From Nitrospina sp. (GTDB taxonomy: Bacteria; Nitrospinota; Nitrospinia; Nitrospinales; VA-1): a stretch of DNA of 53,498 bases. Below, one piece after another: positions 1 through 8,224 of the stretch; position 1 is the first letter of the stretch, and each line of letters starts with the position of its first letter. Where the stretch lies: the NCBI GenBank assembly GCA_018653085.1, contig JABIAY010000039.1, positions 1 through 53,498 of the forward strand, written 5' to 3'. The translations under genes were made by a program, and so were the position numbers. The notes under the pieces are model-generated. The model made no database searches, was not told the DNA's origin, and was given only the letters and a program-made list of their open reading frames with translations.

Positions 1-232
1 AGTTATATTTTTAAAGATTTCGATCCAATAAAGACAAAAGACACAACTGCCGTCATATATAAGCAAAGGTTTCATGCTCTAAGAATATACTATTTTAAAT
101 TTTGCGTGGTATTAATATGAAAGTATGCCAACTATTATTTTCAGGAGAAAAGTTTTGGCATCGATCACCGCGAATCTATTCTCATTTGATTCACCATGGA
201 AACAGCTCGTTTTATTTGACCCGAGTGATCCT
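1..232. other. intergenic, no supported gene
   Basis: AT-rich stretch beyond the 3' end of scpA. A 51-codon open frame can be read on the plus strand from about 118, but it runs into scpA in antisense and looks like no known protein. On the minus strand there is no long frame continuing from scpA, so scpB, which often follows scpA, is not immediately downstream here. Confidence 0.5.
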
Positions 233-1021
233 TCAGGATTCGGATGATTCAGAGTCCATAGTGCGGTGATAGTCTTGCAGGATTGCGTCCTGAGTTTCCT
301 GATCGGCGGATTTGTAGATGCGGATGGTTTCGAAGTGGCTGGCTTGTTGAACCCGCAATAATTTGAGGCGCATTAATTCCAGAATGGCAAGAAACGTCAC
401 GATGACTTCCTGCTTTTTGTTTAATACTGTAAACAGCGATTCAAACGTGACACTTTCTGAAGCGTTGAGAATTTCCATGATGTGCTGAATCCGGTCCGTG
501 ACCGACATCTCGGTAATTTCAATTTCATAATCCTTTTCAAAGGATTTGATATCCAGGATTTTCTGGTAGGCTTTAAACAAATCGAAAACCGATGTTTCAA
601 CCAGTTCCTGCGATTCGGAGCTTCCTTCAATTTCAAGCTGTCCACCACGCACAAAAACCTGTGCCTGATCATGTTCTTTCATTCTTAGTTCAAACGCCGC
701 ATCCCGATAGCGCTGGTATTCCCGTAGTCGGCGCATCAGTTCCGCACGCGGGTCTTCTCCACCGCCATCATCCAACTCTTCGTCCGTTTCAGGAGCGGGC
801 AACAAAACTTTCGATTTGATGCGTGCCAGTTCGGCGGCCATGACCAGATACTCCCCGACCAGTTCCAGGTTCAACTCCTGCATCATCTCCAGGTAGGTCA
901 TATACTGCCGGGTAATTTCGGCAATGGGGATATCGTAGATATCCATCTTCTGCTCTTTAATCAGATGAAGAAGCAGATCCAAAGGGCCTTCAAAAATGTC
1001 AAGTTTGCATCGATAGGTCAT
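233..1021 (-). CDS. scpA: segregation and condensation protein A (ScpA)
   Basis: Kleisin subunit of the bacterial SMC condensin, which bridges the SMC heads and works with ScpB in chromosome compaction and segregation in the cytoplasm. The N-terminus carries the typical ScpA opening (LDIFEGPLDLLLHLIKEQ, about residues 7-24) followed by IYDIPIAEITRQY and ELARIKSKVLLP. The C-terminal winged-helix portion (about 175-245) holds the FESLFTVL and VTFLAILELMRL segments. The length of 262 residues is normal. Start chosen at the ATG giving MTYRCKLDIFEGP. The acidic patch around residues 80-90 is a usual variable linker. The partner scpB is not found immediately downstream, which is unusual but not rare. 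Confidence 0.95.
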   Translation of the reverse strand: MTYRCKLDIFEGPLDLLLHLIKEQKMDIYDIPIAEITRQYMTYLEMMQELNLELVGEYLVMAAELARIKSKVLLPAPETDEELDDGGGEDPRAELMRRLREYQRYRDAAFELRMKEHDQAQVFVRGGQLEIEGSSESQELVETSVFDLFKAYQKILDIKSFEKDYEIEITEMSVTDRIQHIMEILNASESVTFESLFTVLNKKQEVIVTFLAILELMRLKLLRVQQASHFETIRIYKSADQETQDAILQDYHRTMDSESSES

Positions 1022-1063
1022 AATATTATTGGTTTAGATTTTCGGTTTCATTCATTGGGTTGT

Positions 1064-1140
1064 AAATCACCCCAGCCCCTCTTTGTAAAAGAGGGGTCCA
1101 TTGAAACTCCCCCTTCTACGAAGGGGGTTGGGGGGATTTG
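1064..1140. repeat. dispersed repeat R1, copy 1
   Basis: About 77 bp with imperfect inverted ends (AAATCACCCCAGCCCC at the left, GGGGTTGGGGGGATTT at the right). It contains an inner hairpin CCCCTCTTTGTAAAAGAGGGG and a second one around CCCCCTTC-TACGAAGGGGG. It lies between the 3' end of rsmE and the start of scpA. A near-identical copy lies at 6878-6953 and a decayed one at 43118-43197. It resembles the short G/C-tract palindromic repeats scattered in many bacterial genomes. Whether it acts as a transcript 3'-end stabiliser, terminator or MITE is not decided by sequence. Confidence 0.85.
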
Positions 1141-1163
1141 CTTTTCCCATTTTCGGTTTCGTA

Positions 1164-1892
1164 TTACAAGTCACCCCAAAGCGACTGCAACAGGGCCAAG
1201 GCCACCACCGGTGCCGTTTCCGCCCGCAGAATCCGTGGCCCAAGGCTCACAGTCTGGAACCCGTATTGCCCTGCCCTCTCAATCTCGGCCAGACTGAACC
1301 CTCCCTCCGGTCCGATCAAAACAGCGACAGAGTCCGGTTGCACATCCGGCTTGATATCTTTGAGGGTCTTTTTTTCCTCCAACTCCCAGAAAACCAGTTT
1401 AAGATCCTGATGTTCATTTTCCCGGCAAAAAGTTTCCAGGGTTTCAATATTCTTCGCCACCTCAGGGACCTGGGAACGGCCACATTGCTTGCAACTTTCC
1501 AGCGCAATTTTTTTCCAGCGCTCAACTTTTCCCTCCGTCCGATTAGTTTTTACCACGCAACGCTCGGTCATCAAAGGAGTAATAGAACGCACTCCCAACT
1601 CCACCGACTTTCTTAAAATCACATCGAACTTGTTGCCTTTGATCAACGCTTGCCCCAGGTGAACCGCCAGGGGAGACTCGACATTGATTGTTGCAGAAGC
1701 CGTAATCTCCCCCTTGACCTCTTTCGTGTTGACCTCAACCAGTCGAACTGTGAGGCATTGACCCGAGTCACTGATGACCTGTATGGAGTCTCCCGCCTTC
1801 AACCGCAATACGGTTCTGATATGCGATACGTCCGACCCGACAAGGGTCACCTCGTTACCGACTATTTGTTCTCTGGCAACAAAAAACCTCAT
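1164..1892 (-). CDS. rsmE: 16S rRNA (uracil-1498-N3)-methyltransferase RsmE
   Basis: SPOUT-class SAM-dependent methyltransferase that methylates U1498 of 16S rRNA in the 30S subunit. The N-terminal PUA-like domain (about 1-70) includes HIRTVLRLKAGD. The C-terminal knotted SPOUT domain carries the family motifs LIGPEGGFSLAEIERA (about 192-207) and LGPRILRAETAPVVALALLQ (about 217-236), which form the SAM-binding trefoil knot. At 242 residues it is full length. The ATG start overlaps the stop of the upstream HAD gene in an ATGA (1889-1892), so the two are translationally coupled. Repeat R1 follows the stop. Confidence 0.95.
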   Translation of the reverse strand: MRFFVAREQIVGNEVTLVGSDVSHIRTVLRLKAGDSIQVISDSGQCLTVRLVEVNTKEVKGEITASATINVESPLAVHLGQALIKGNKFDVILRKSVELGVRSITPLMTERCVVKTNRTEGKVERWKKIALESCKQCGRSQVPEVAKNIETLETFCRENEHQDLKLVFWELEEKKTLKDIKPDVQPDSVAVLIGPEGGFSLAEIERAGQYGFQTVSLGPRILRAETAPVVALALLQSLWGDL

Positions 1893-2599
1893 ACCTGAAC
1901 GCAGTCAATACGTAACAAATCTTCCAGAGAACCTAATTCATAATCGGAACAGGATTCGCCTTGTTTTTTCTTGCGGTTCAACCAGGCCGTCTTCATCCCC
2001 ACCGCCTGGGCCCCCAGAATATCCGCGGAAAGACTGTCACCGACAAAAAGAATCTCTTCAGGTTCCAACTGGAAACGGCTTATCGCCAGTTGAAAAATGG
2101 AGGGGTGCGGCTTGCGGAAGGGAACTTCTGATGAATAAATAGCAAAGTCAAAATAATCCTTCAGTCCCGAACCCATAAGCTCAAACTCTTTCATGAAAAC
2201 CGGATTCGTTGTATTGGAAACGATTCCCATGGCAACACCACTCAACTGCTTTAGCACAGCAGGCACCTCGGGGAAGACCCGCCTTTCCTGATAAACCTCC
2301 TCATAATAAACTTGCAGAATTTCGGATACTTGTCCCTGCCATGGAATTTTAAAATAGCAGAGCAGATACTGTAAAACTTCCTCGTAACGGGCCTCACGGT
2401 GTGTAACCCTGGACAGCTCTATCATGGGTTTAAACAGCTCCCTCGACTTTTTCAGGCAGTCTTCAAAGTCTGGCAAGGGAATTTGTTTTGTCTTCAGGAA
2501 GGCAAAAACTTTTTCCAGAGGCGGTCGGTCATCTTCTTCTCCCAGGTCAACCAGGGTATGCGCCCAATCAAAAGCAATTGCTTTAAACGGAAATTCCAC
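1889..2599 (-). CDS. HAD-superfamily hydrolase with DWA motif
   Basis: Haloacid-dehalogenase-like hydrolase of 236 residues with an alpha-helical cap (about 25-95). Motif I reads FDWAHTLVD (D11 is the nucleophile). The usual second Asp of DxD is Ala13, as in phosphonoacetaldehyde hydrolases, whose motif begins DWAGT. Motif II is SNTT (about 127-130), motif III includes RKPHPSIFQ (Lys about 162) and motif IV is FVGDSLSADILGA (about 184-196). Phosphonatases also need a Schiff-base lysine in the cap; which cap lysine could serve here cannot be told by eye, and no phosphonate genes are nearby. Substrate unknown. Overlaps rsmE by 4 bp, so likely cotranscribed. Confidence 0.85.
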   Translation of the reverse strand: MEFPFKAIAFDWAHTLVDLGEEDDRPPLEKVFAFLKTKQIPLPDFEDCLKKSRELFKPMIELSRVTHREARYEEVLQYLLCYFKIPWQGQVSEILQVYYEEVYQERRVFPEVPAVLKQLSGVAMGIVSNTTNPVFMKEFELMGSGLKDYFDFAIYSSEVPFRKPHPSIFQLAISRFQLEPEEILFVGDSLSADILGAQAVGMKTAWLNRKKKQGESCSDYELGSLEDLLRIDCVQV

Positions 2600-2827
2600 T
2601 TCTCACCTGTCGTTGCTGTTTTCCAGCTCGTAAAATTTGGGAGATTAACGTCAAGAAATGAAAGCCAGTAACTCTTTATTAATCAATATTAAAAGCGGCC
2701 CACTTGCTGGCCCCCGGAAAACCCCGGCGAACTTTGCACTTGCAGAAAGCAGGTTCCAGCCTTGACCTTCAGCTACATCCACTAAATAATAACAGACTGT
2801 AAGGAGAAAGGAACTACGGAAAAACTT
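2600..2827. other. divergent intergenic region
   Basis: 228 bp between the divergent HAD gene and the DUF2284 gene, so it should hold promoters for both. I see no convincing -35/-10 pair. A segment ending GGTTCCAGCC near 2750 resembles a tRNA T-arm, but no acceptor stem or anticodon arm can be folded around it. Confidence 0.4.
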
Positions 2828-3367
2828 ATGGCACCTGAAAACATAAAATCCCTGCCCAAAAGCACTCGCTCGAATCAGGAGTTGATTCAAGAAGCGATCG
2901 ACCTGGGTTGCACCAAGGCTAAGGTGATTTTAACCCGAACCATATCCATGGCCCATTGGATGAGCCTGCAATGCCAATATGGTTGCGCAAACTATGGATC
3001 GCTCCTTACCTGCCCTCCTCACACTCCCAATGCGGATGAAATGGCTGAGATTCTTCCGGAATATGAAAACGCCCTGCTCATCAACGGCAGTCCTGAAACA
3101 AATATCAGGGAAATTGGTGTCCATCTGGAAAAATATTTAAAAGGGAAAGGCTTCAACAAAGCTTTCGCATTATGTGCGCAACCCTGCGACCTGTGTAGCC
3201 CCTGTACCGTTACAACAAAATGCCAGTACCCCGAAAAAGCCCGACCCACTTTGCAAGCCTGCGGTATCGATGTGAGTGAAACCATTCACAATAACGGCTG
3301 GGACGACCTGGGCCAGCAAACCCCCTGCACTCCAACCCACGCTATTGGCATGGTGCTTCTCGCTTAA
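2828..3367 (+). CDS. DUF2284 predicted metal-binding protein
   Basis: Cysteine-rich soluble protein of 179 residues matching the DUF2284 family. The N-terminal half has CQYGCANYGSLLTCPPHTP (about 41-59), whose cysteines are the family hallmark. The C-terminal half has a second cluster, CAQPCDLCSPC (about 111-121), then C-x-Y-P and a further Cys near 144. Together these could bind an iron-sulfur cluster or another metal; no enzyme activity is established for the family. Starts at MAPENIKSLP; a purine-rich stretch lies upstream but is too far away for a classical ribosome-binding site. The next gene begins 48 bp later on the same strand. Confidence 0.85.
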   Translation: MAPENIKSLPKSTRSNQELIQEAIDLGCTKAKVILTRTISMAHWMSLQCQYGCANYGSLLTCPPHTPNADEMAEILPEYENALLINGSPETNIREIGVHLEKYLKGKGFNKAFALCAQPCDLCSPCTVTTKCQYPEKARPTLQACGIDVSETIHNNGWDDLGQQTPCTPTHAIGMVLLA

Positions 3368-3415
3368 GAACCATCTATAATGGGTGCTTCTTATTCACCT
3401 GACATTTAATTTTCT

Positions 3416-4564
3416 GTGGAATATCGTTACGCCATCATTGGAGCAGGCCGACAGGGCCTTTCCGCCGCCTATGATCTTGCCCGGTTTGGATCTGCCAAGG
3501 AAATTCTCCTATGCGATCTCAATTTGGAAACCGCACAAAAGGGAGCGGAAAAACTGCGCAGCCTGCTTTCGCAGGATGTGTTCAAACCGGTTAGCCTGGA
3601 TGCAGGGAACCTGAACCAACTCCATCAGGTGCTAAAAGGCGTTGACTCCGCCATCAGTGCCGTCCCCTTCACATTCAACCTGGGTATCACCCGCACAGCG
3701 ATCGAATGCGGAACCAACTTATGCGATCTGGGTGGGCACACCGAAACCGTTCGCAAACAATTAGCTCTCGATAAATCTTCCGTCACCATTGTTCCGGACT
3801 GCGGTATGGGACCGGGACTCAATATTTCAATGGGTGTTCTGGCAATGAGTTTTGTGGAAAATCCCATCAACCTTTTTATATGGGATGGGGGCTTGCCGCT
3901 GAATCCGGTTCCTCCCTGGAACTACATCTCTACCTTCAACATTAACGGTTTGACTAACGAGTACGAAGGCCCTGCCTGGTTTATCCGGGATGGGAAACCA
4001 ACACAAGTCCCGTGCCTGAGCGAAGTAGAGGAGTTGGATTTCCCCACACCCCTGGGGCGTTTGCAAGCCGCAGTCACCGCAGGCGGACTCTCCACCGCAC
4101 CCTGGACATTTGCAGGAAAACTCCAGCGTTTGGAAAATAAAACTCTGCGTTATCCCGGACACTGGCAAACATTTCAGGCGTTCCAGCAACTGGGTCTGTT
4201 CGAGCAAACTCCAGTAAAAGACTTTATTCCCCGAGAAATTTTTCACACCCTTTTGCAACCCAAAATTTCCGGCGATCAGGTTCAGGATATCTGCGTCATT
4301 CGTGTACGGTGCGAAGGAAAGTCCAACGGACAAAACGTGGTCTGCACTCTGGACCTTTGCGAAACCTACGACAAAAGAACGGGTTTCACCGCCATGGAGA
4401 AATTTACCGGCTGGCACGCCAGCATGGTCGCCATCCTTTCCGCCCAGAAAAAACTGCCTGAAGGGGCGGTTCCCATCGAAAAAGCCTTATCCGGACCAAT
4501 GCTGATGGAAGAGGCTAAAAAAAGAGAATGGACCATAAAAAACAATACTTTATTTGAGGACTAA
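3416..4564 (+). CDS. saccharopine dehydrogenase-family oxidoreductase
   Basis: NAD(P)-dependent oxidoreductase of 382 residues. A Rossmann fold at the N-terminus has the dinucleotide motif IIGAGRQGLSA (about 7-17) and an acidic residue closing the second strand (LLCDLN). The mid-region DCGMGPGLNISMGVLAM (about 128-144) corresponds to the substrate-loop segment DCG.APG of lysine 6-dehydrogenase and related saccharopine dehydrogenase-like proteins. The start is a GTG (MEYRYAIIGAG), since no ATG lies in a sensible place. Substrate unknown; lysine or a related amino acid is the family expectation. Probably in one unit with the DUF2284 gene. Confidence 0.82.
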   Translation: MEYRYAIIGAGRQGLSAAYDLARFGSAKEILLCDLNLETAQKGAEKLRSLLSQDVFKPVSLDAGNLNQLHQVLKGVDSAISAVPFTFNLGITRTAIECGTNLCDLGGHTETVRKQLALDKSSVTIVPDCGMGPGLNISMGVLAMSFVENPINLFIWDGGLPLNPVPPWNYISTFNINGLTNEYEGPAWFIRDGKPTQVPCLSEVEELDFPTPLGRLQAAVTAGGLSTAPWTFAGKLQRLENKTLRYPGHWQTFQAFQQLGLFEQTPVKDFIPREIFHTLLQPKISGDQVQDICVIRVRCEGKSNGQNVVCTLDLCETYDKRTGFTAMEKFTGWHASMVAILSAQKKLPEGAVPIEKALSGPMLMEEAKKREWTIKNNTLFED

Positions 4565-4668
4565 ATAGGCTAGTAAAAAAAGGCGACAGTCTTCCCGACT
4601 TTAAATTTACAATTGATGCTAGTTATATTATTATCAGGGCTGAGGTTAGCCTATAAAGGGAGGGTTCA

Positions 4669-5049
4669 ATGGATACCATTCGTTCTCAAATGACCACGCC
4701 GGTTATCAGCATCTACTCCGAAGCCACCGCTCAAGAGGCGGCCCAGTTGATGAAGGAAAAGGAAATTGGCTCCCTGTTGATCAAAGGTTGCCAGGGTTAT
4801 GTCGGTATTCTGGCAGAACGAGATTTGGTGTACAGAGTGGTAAGTGAAGGATTGGACCCACGGACCACTCCCCTCTCTTCAATAATGGAGGAGTCCATTC
4901 TATCCCTTGACTCGAGTGCCTCAACTTCCGAAGCGGGTTCCCTGATGCAGGAGTACAATATCAGTCATCTGGCCGTAACGGAAAAAGATGAAATAGCTGG
5001 CATTCTTTCCGTTAGAGATTTGGCCTACAAAAGTAAAACCCTTGCCTAA
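4669..5049 (+). CDS. two-CBS-domain protein
   Basis: Small 126-residue protein made of a tandem CBS pair (about 7-60 and 70-124), recognised by IRSQMTTPVISI, ILAERDLVYRVV and ILSVRDLAYK. CBS pairs bind adenine nucleotides and usually act as regulatory modules; standalone forms like this are common and mostly uncharacterised. A good Shine-Dalgarno GGGAGG lies just before the ATG. The stop codon overlaps the stop of the convergent serB gene by 4 bp. Confidence 0.9.
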   Translation: MDTIRSQMTTPVISIYSEATAQEAAQLMKEKEIGSLLIKGCQGYVGILAERDLVYRVVSEGLDPRTTPLSSIMEESILSLDSSASTSEAGSLMQEYNISHLAVTEKDEIAGILSVRDLAYKSKTLA

Positions 5050-6281
5050 TCCTCAGGCCAGGGTTGATTTTTACCGCCACGCACCACCTCATCTAATTCC
5101 TGAAGTTCTTCCCCGCTAATCCCCAAAAAATAAAGGATTAATTTTAAATTAGACTGATTGATACTGGCCCGTGCCTGACGTTGCACAATGGGTTTTGCAT
5201 TGAAGGCGATGCCGAGACCCGCCCGTGCCAGCATCTTGATATCGTTAGCCCCGTCCCCCACCGCTACAACTTGCCGCAGTGAAAACCCTCCTTTTTCCGC
5301 AAGGGCGACCAGGGTTTTTTCCTTGGCCTCTGCGTCAATGATTTGCCCTTCCAGTTCCCCCGAAACTTTTCCATTTTCTATCTGCAATTGATTGGCAACG
5401 CCATAATCCAAACCATAGTCACTGCGAATCTTATCGATAAAAAACTGGAATCCACCACTGACCAAAGCAATTTTATAACCCAGATGCTTCAGGATATTTA
5501 CCAGGGATTCCGCCCCAGGGGTCAGAGGCAGGGAGTTGGATAATTCCTGCAGTTTTTCTACTGGCAGACCTTTTAAAAGCTGGACCCTTTTCAGCAAAGC
5601 AGATTTGAAGTCCATTTCCCCATTCATGGCCTGACTGGTGATTGCCGCGATTTTATCCCCTACTCCGGCGAGCTTTCCCAGTTCATCAATGACTTCGCAT
5701 TGCAGGAAGGTCATATCCGCATCCAGCACGATCAACCTTTTGTTGCGCCTGAAATAGGTTTCCTCCTGCACCGCGATATCGACCCCATAATGTTCTTTGA
5801 ATTTGACCAGAGCGTCCAACACTTCCTCCGATGAGTGGGCCTTGCGAGTTCCGATAACAAACTCCAGAGCATGGACATCTCCCGAATCCAATTGTTCAAT
5901 GCGCAAAATGTTGATATCGAGTTCGGCAAAAATCCGGGTAATTTCCTGAAAACCGGAGGAGGGAATCGAATCACATAGCAGGGTCACAACCGAACGGTGG
6001 GCATAGGGAGCATCAGGGCGGGTAGCCGTTTTCCAGGGGTAGACGTTGACTTTGAAACCCATTTGCTCCGCATAAGCGGATAATTTCTCGCGCAGAGGCA
6101 AAATGTGGCTCTCATCACAACCGTCAAGCAGAATGGAAAGATTGAGCAATCCGTTAAACACGAATTGTTTGATATCGACCACATTCCAACCGGTCTGAAC
6201 GATAAACGCCAGCGTTTCAGCCAGTATTCCCGGTCGGTCCTGCGCTGAGATCTGAATATGTAATTGGCTAGAGGAAGGCAT
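5046..6281 (-). CDS. serB: phosphoserine phosphatase with two ACT domains
   Basis: Last enzyme of serine biosynthesis: dephosphorylates L-phosphoserine. It has two N-terminal ACT domains (about 7-80, QISAQDRPGILAET, and about 97-170) that may sense serine, then the HAD catalytic domain (about 182-385). The catalytic motif I is VLDADMTFLQCEVIDE with Asp187 and Asp189; motif II is ALVSGGFQFF; motif IV is VAVGDGANDIKMLARAG. At 411 residues it matches the long actinobacterial/deltaproteobacterial-type SerB. The next gene on the strand, a small LRR protein, begins upstream with a 3-bp gap, so the two form a pair. Confidence 0.95.
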   Translation of the reverse strand: MPSSSQLHIQISAQDRPGILAETLAFIVQTGWNVVDIKQFVFNGLLNLSILLDGCDESHILPLREKLSAYAEQMGFKVNVYPWKTATRPDAPYAHRSVVTLLCDSIPSSGFQEITRIFAELDINILRIEQLDSGDVHALEFVIGTRKAHSSEEVLDALVKFKEHYGVDIAVQEETYFRRNKRLIVLDADMTFLQCEVIDELGKLAGVGDKIAAITSQAMNGEMDFKSALLKRVQLLKGLPVEKLQELSNSLPLTPGAESLVNILKHLGYKIALVSGGFQFFIDKIRSDYGLDYGVANQLQIENGKVSGELEGQIIDAEAKEKTLVALAEKGGFSLRQVVAVGDGANDIKMLARAGLGIAFNAKPIVQRQARASINQSNLKLILYFLGISGEELQELDEVVRGGKNQPWPED

Positions 6282-6284
6282 AGT

Positions 6285-6743
6285 TCAGGCCTGCGGCTTA
6301 TAACGCCACCCTTCCCTTTTTTTGCAGGTCCAACCATCATGGATCTGGAAGGTGGAAAGACTTACCAGTGTTGCGGAGTTGAACAAGGCAAGAACACCTT
6401 CTCCTTTTATCGGGTTCCCTTTCAGATGCAGGCGCTTGAGTTTGTCCAGGTACTTTGCGTCAGCCAGAAATTTCAGCCCTTCATCACTCACGTTGTTCTG
6501 ATTGAGATTCAAATACTGGACGTTTTCCAAAAACGCGCAGTCAACCAGTTCCTGGACTCCCTGATCCCCCAGGTTGTTATCATCCAAATCCAGCCAGCTG
6601 ACTTCCTGCATTCTAGGCGACTGCCATAAAAGCCGTGCCTCTTCCGGAGTGAGGCCCTTGCCGCTGAGCATCAGTTGATTGCCGCGCAAGCGTCCCTCAA
6701 AAATTGCCTCAACATTTTCGAATCTGGAATTCTCGTTCATCAT
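6285..6743 (-). CDS. small leucine-rich-repeat protein
   Basis: A 152-residue protein with about three to four ribonuclease-inhibitor-type leucine-rich repeats: VSWLDLDDNNLGDQGVQEL, VQYLNLNQNNVSDEGLKFL and LKRLHLKGNPIKGEGVLAL (about 48-125). There is no signal peptide, so it is presumably cytosolic. LRR proteins bind other proteins; no enzymatic domain is present. It ends 3 bp before serB begins, so the two are likely cotranscribed, but a functional link is not apparent. Two adjacent ATG codons are possible starts. Confidence 0.75.
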   Translation of the reverse strand: MMNENSRFENVEAIFEGRLRGNQLMLSGKGLTPEEARLLWQSPRMQEVSWLDLDDNNLGDQGVQELVDCAFLENVQYLNLNQNNVSDEGLKFLADAKYLDKLKRLHLKGNPIKGEGVLALFNSATLVSLSTFQIHDGWTCKKREGWRYKPQA

Positions 6744-6877
6744 TCTTCCTTAATCAAAATACATGGATGCTCTCTATATCATATAGAAAACAAATCAACA
6801 ACCAGCGTGAAGCTGGACCCCACTTGCAATAGCTTTTACTGCCTCGGAAGGTTCATCTCGGCTCAATGGCAGCTTTT

Positions 6878-6953
6878 AAATCACCCCAGCCCCTCTTTGA
6901 AAAAGAGGGGTCCATTAAAGCCCCCCCTTCTACGAAGGGGGTTGGGGGGATTT
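6878..6953. repeat. dispersed repeat R1, copy 2
   Basis: Near-identical to the copy at 1064-1140: AAATCACCCCAGCCCC at the left end, GGGGTTGGGGGGATTT at the right, and an inner hairpin CCCCTCTTTGAAAAAGAGGGG. It overlaps the 3' end of rarA: the last codons and TAG stop of rarA lie inside the repeat, giving the C-terminus ...KSPQPPS. This implies that the element inserted at, or was present at, the original 3' end of the gene. Confidence 0.85.
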
Positions 6954-8216
6954 GATTTTTCTGTTCGAATTGGGAACATATTTCTTGCCCTTCAACTGTT
7001 TCGGCAGATATTCCTGTTTAACAGAAGGGTCATCGTGCGGATATTTGTAGTCCACACCAAATCCATATTTGGACTTGGCATCTTTATAATGCGTGTCCTT
7101 CAGATGATCCGGCACGGGATAAGACAAACCTTTTTTCTGGATATCCTCCAAAGCCTGATCGACAGCCACCATTGCCGAGTTATCCTTGGGTGCCTGGGCA
7201 ACATAAATCACCGCCTGGGCCAGGGGAATCCGGGCCTCTGGGAACCCCAGTTTTTCTACTGCCTGCGCCACGGCTTGTGCCAGTATAAATGCGTTGGGGT
7301 CGGCATTGCCCACATCTTCTGCCGCTGTGACCAGCAGTCGCCGGACAATAAAACGCGGGTCTTCCCCACCTGCGATCATTTTTGCCAGCCAGTAAATGGC
7401 CGCATCGGCATCCGAACCGCGCAGACTTTTCTGGAACGCCGAGGCATGGTCGTAATGCTCAGTTCCCTTTTTATCGTAAAGCGTGGCGGCTTGTTGAATG
7501 ATGCCCTCAACGATTTCCAAACCAACCTGTTTTTCTTTTCGCAGCACAACCACATCATGCGCCGCCTCCAGCACATTGAGAGCACGGCGGGCATCGCCAT
7601 TGGCATGACTGACAATCAAATTCATCGCTTCCCCAGCAATTTGCAGGGCAGATTTCCCCAGCCCCTTCTCTGAGTCTTGCAATGCCCGGTCCAGGATATC
7701 TCTGATTTGTTCGCGCGCCAAAGCTTCCAGGCGAAAAACCTGACATCGCGATCGAAGCGCAGGGATCACTTCAAAAGAAGGGTTCTCTGTGGTACTGCCA
7801 ATCAGGCGGACCGTTCCATTCTCTATATGTGGGAGAACAGCATCCTGCTGTCCTTTGTTGAACCGGTGAATTTCATCGATAAACAATACTGTTCCCCGGC
7901 GTTTTATCTTCCAGACATGACGAGCGCCTTCGATTATCTTACGAATATCGGCAACACCCGCATTCACTGCACTGACTTCATGAAACTCGCTTTCGGTCAA
8001 CCGGGCCGAAATCCGGGCAAGGGTTGTTTTACCGGTACCCGGTGGCCCCCATAACAAAAAGGACAAACTTGAACCCGACAATTCTCTCAGCGGCAAACCC
8101 TCACCAACCAGATGCTCCTGTCCGGCAAACTTTTCCCAGTCGTCAGGCCGCATCCGGTCCGCCAGTGGCGCAACTGGATCCTGCGTACCCTTTTCAAATT
8201 CCGGAAACAACTCCAT
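6930..8216 (-). CDS. rarA: replication-associated recombination protein A (AAA+ ATPase)
   Basis: RarA/MgsA clamp-loader-like AAA+ ATPase acting at stalled forks. Walker A is [13 protein letters not shown] (about residues 55-67 from this start), Walker [11 protein letters not shown], sensor 1 [11 protein letters not shown], and the C-terminal MgsA domain carries [25 protein letters not shown] place the start at the ATG of [10 protein letters not shown] (8216) because a longer frame would overlap the upstream permease gene, which ends at 8225, and adds residues unlike the family. The final residues SPQPPS are encoded by repeat R1, so the C-terminal tail is not ancestral; the conserved end [12 protein letters not shown] is intact. 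Confidence 0.92.
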   Translation of the reverse strand: MELFPEFEKGTQDPVAPLADRMRPDDWEKFAGQEHLVGEGLPLRELSGSSLSFLLWGPPGTGKTTLARISARLTESEFHEVSAVNAGVADIRKIIEGARHVWKIKRRGTVLFIDEIHRFNKGQQDAVLPHIENGTVRLIGSTTENPSFEVIPALRSRCQVFRLEALAREQIRDILDRALQDSEKGLGKSALQIAGEAMNLIVSHANGDARRALNVLEAAHDVVVLRKEKQVGLEIVEGIIQQAATLYDKKGTEHYDHASAFQKSLRGSDADAAIYWLAKMIAGGEDPRFIVRRLLVTAAEDVGNADPNAFILAQAVAQAVEKLGFPEARIPLAQAVIYVAQAPKDNSAMVAVDQALEDIQKKGLSYPVPDHLKDTHYKDAKSKYGFGVDYKYPHDDPSVKQEYLPKQLKGKKYVPNSNRKIKSPQPPS

Positions 8217-8224
8217 ACAATTTC

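Noticed and set aside
118-273. Short plus-strand frame of 51 codons
   Set aside because: Overlaps the end of scpA in antisense and resembles nothing known.
2700-2760. Possible tRNA T-arm (GGTTCCAGCC)
   Set aside because: No acceptor stem, anticodon arm or D-arm can be paired around it.
6675-7673. Open frame of 332 codons antisense to rarA
   Set aside because: Overlaps the conserved rarA gene on the opposite strand and encodes a low-complexity Arg/His-rich product; no start signal.
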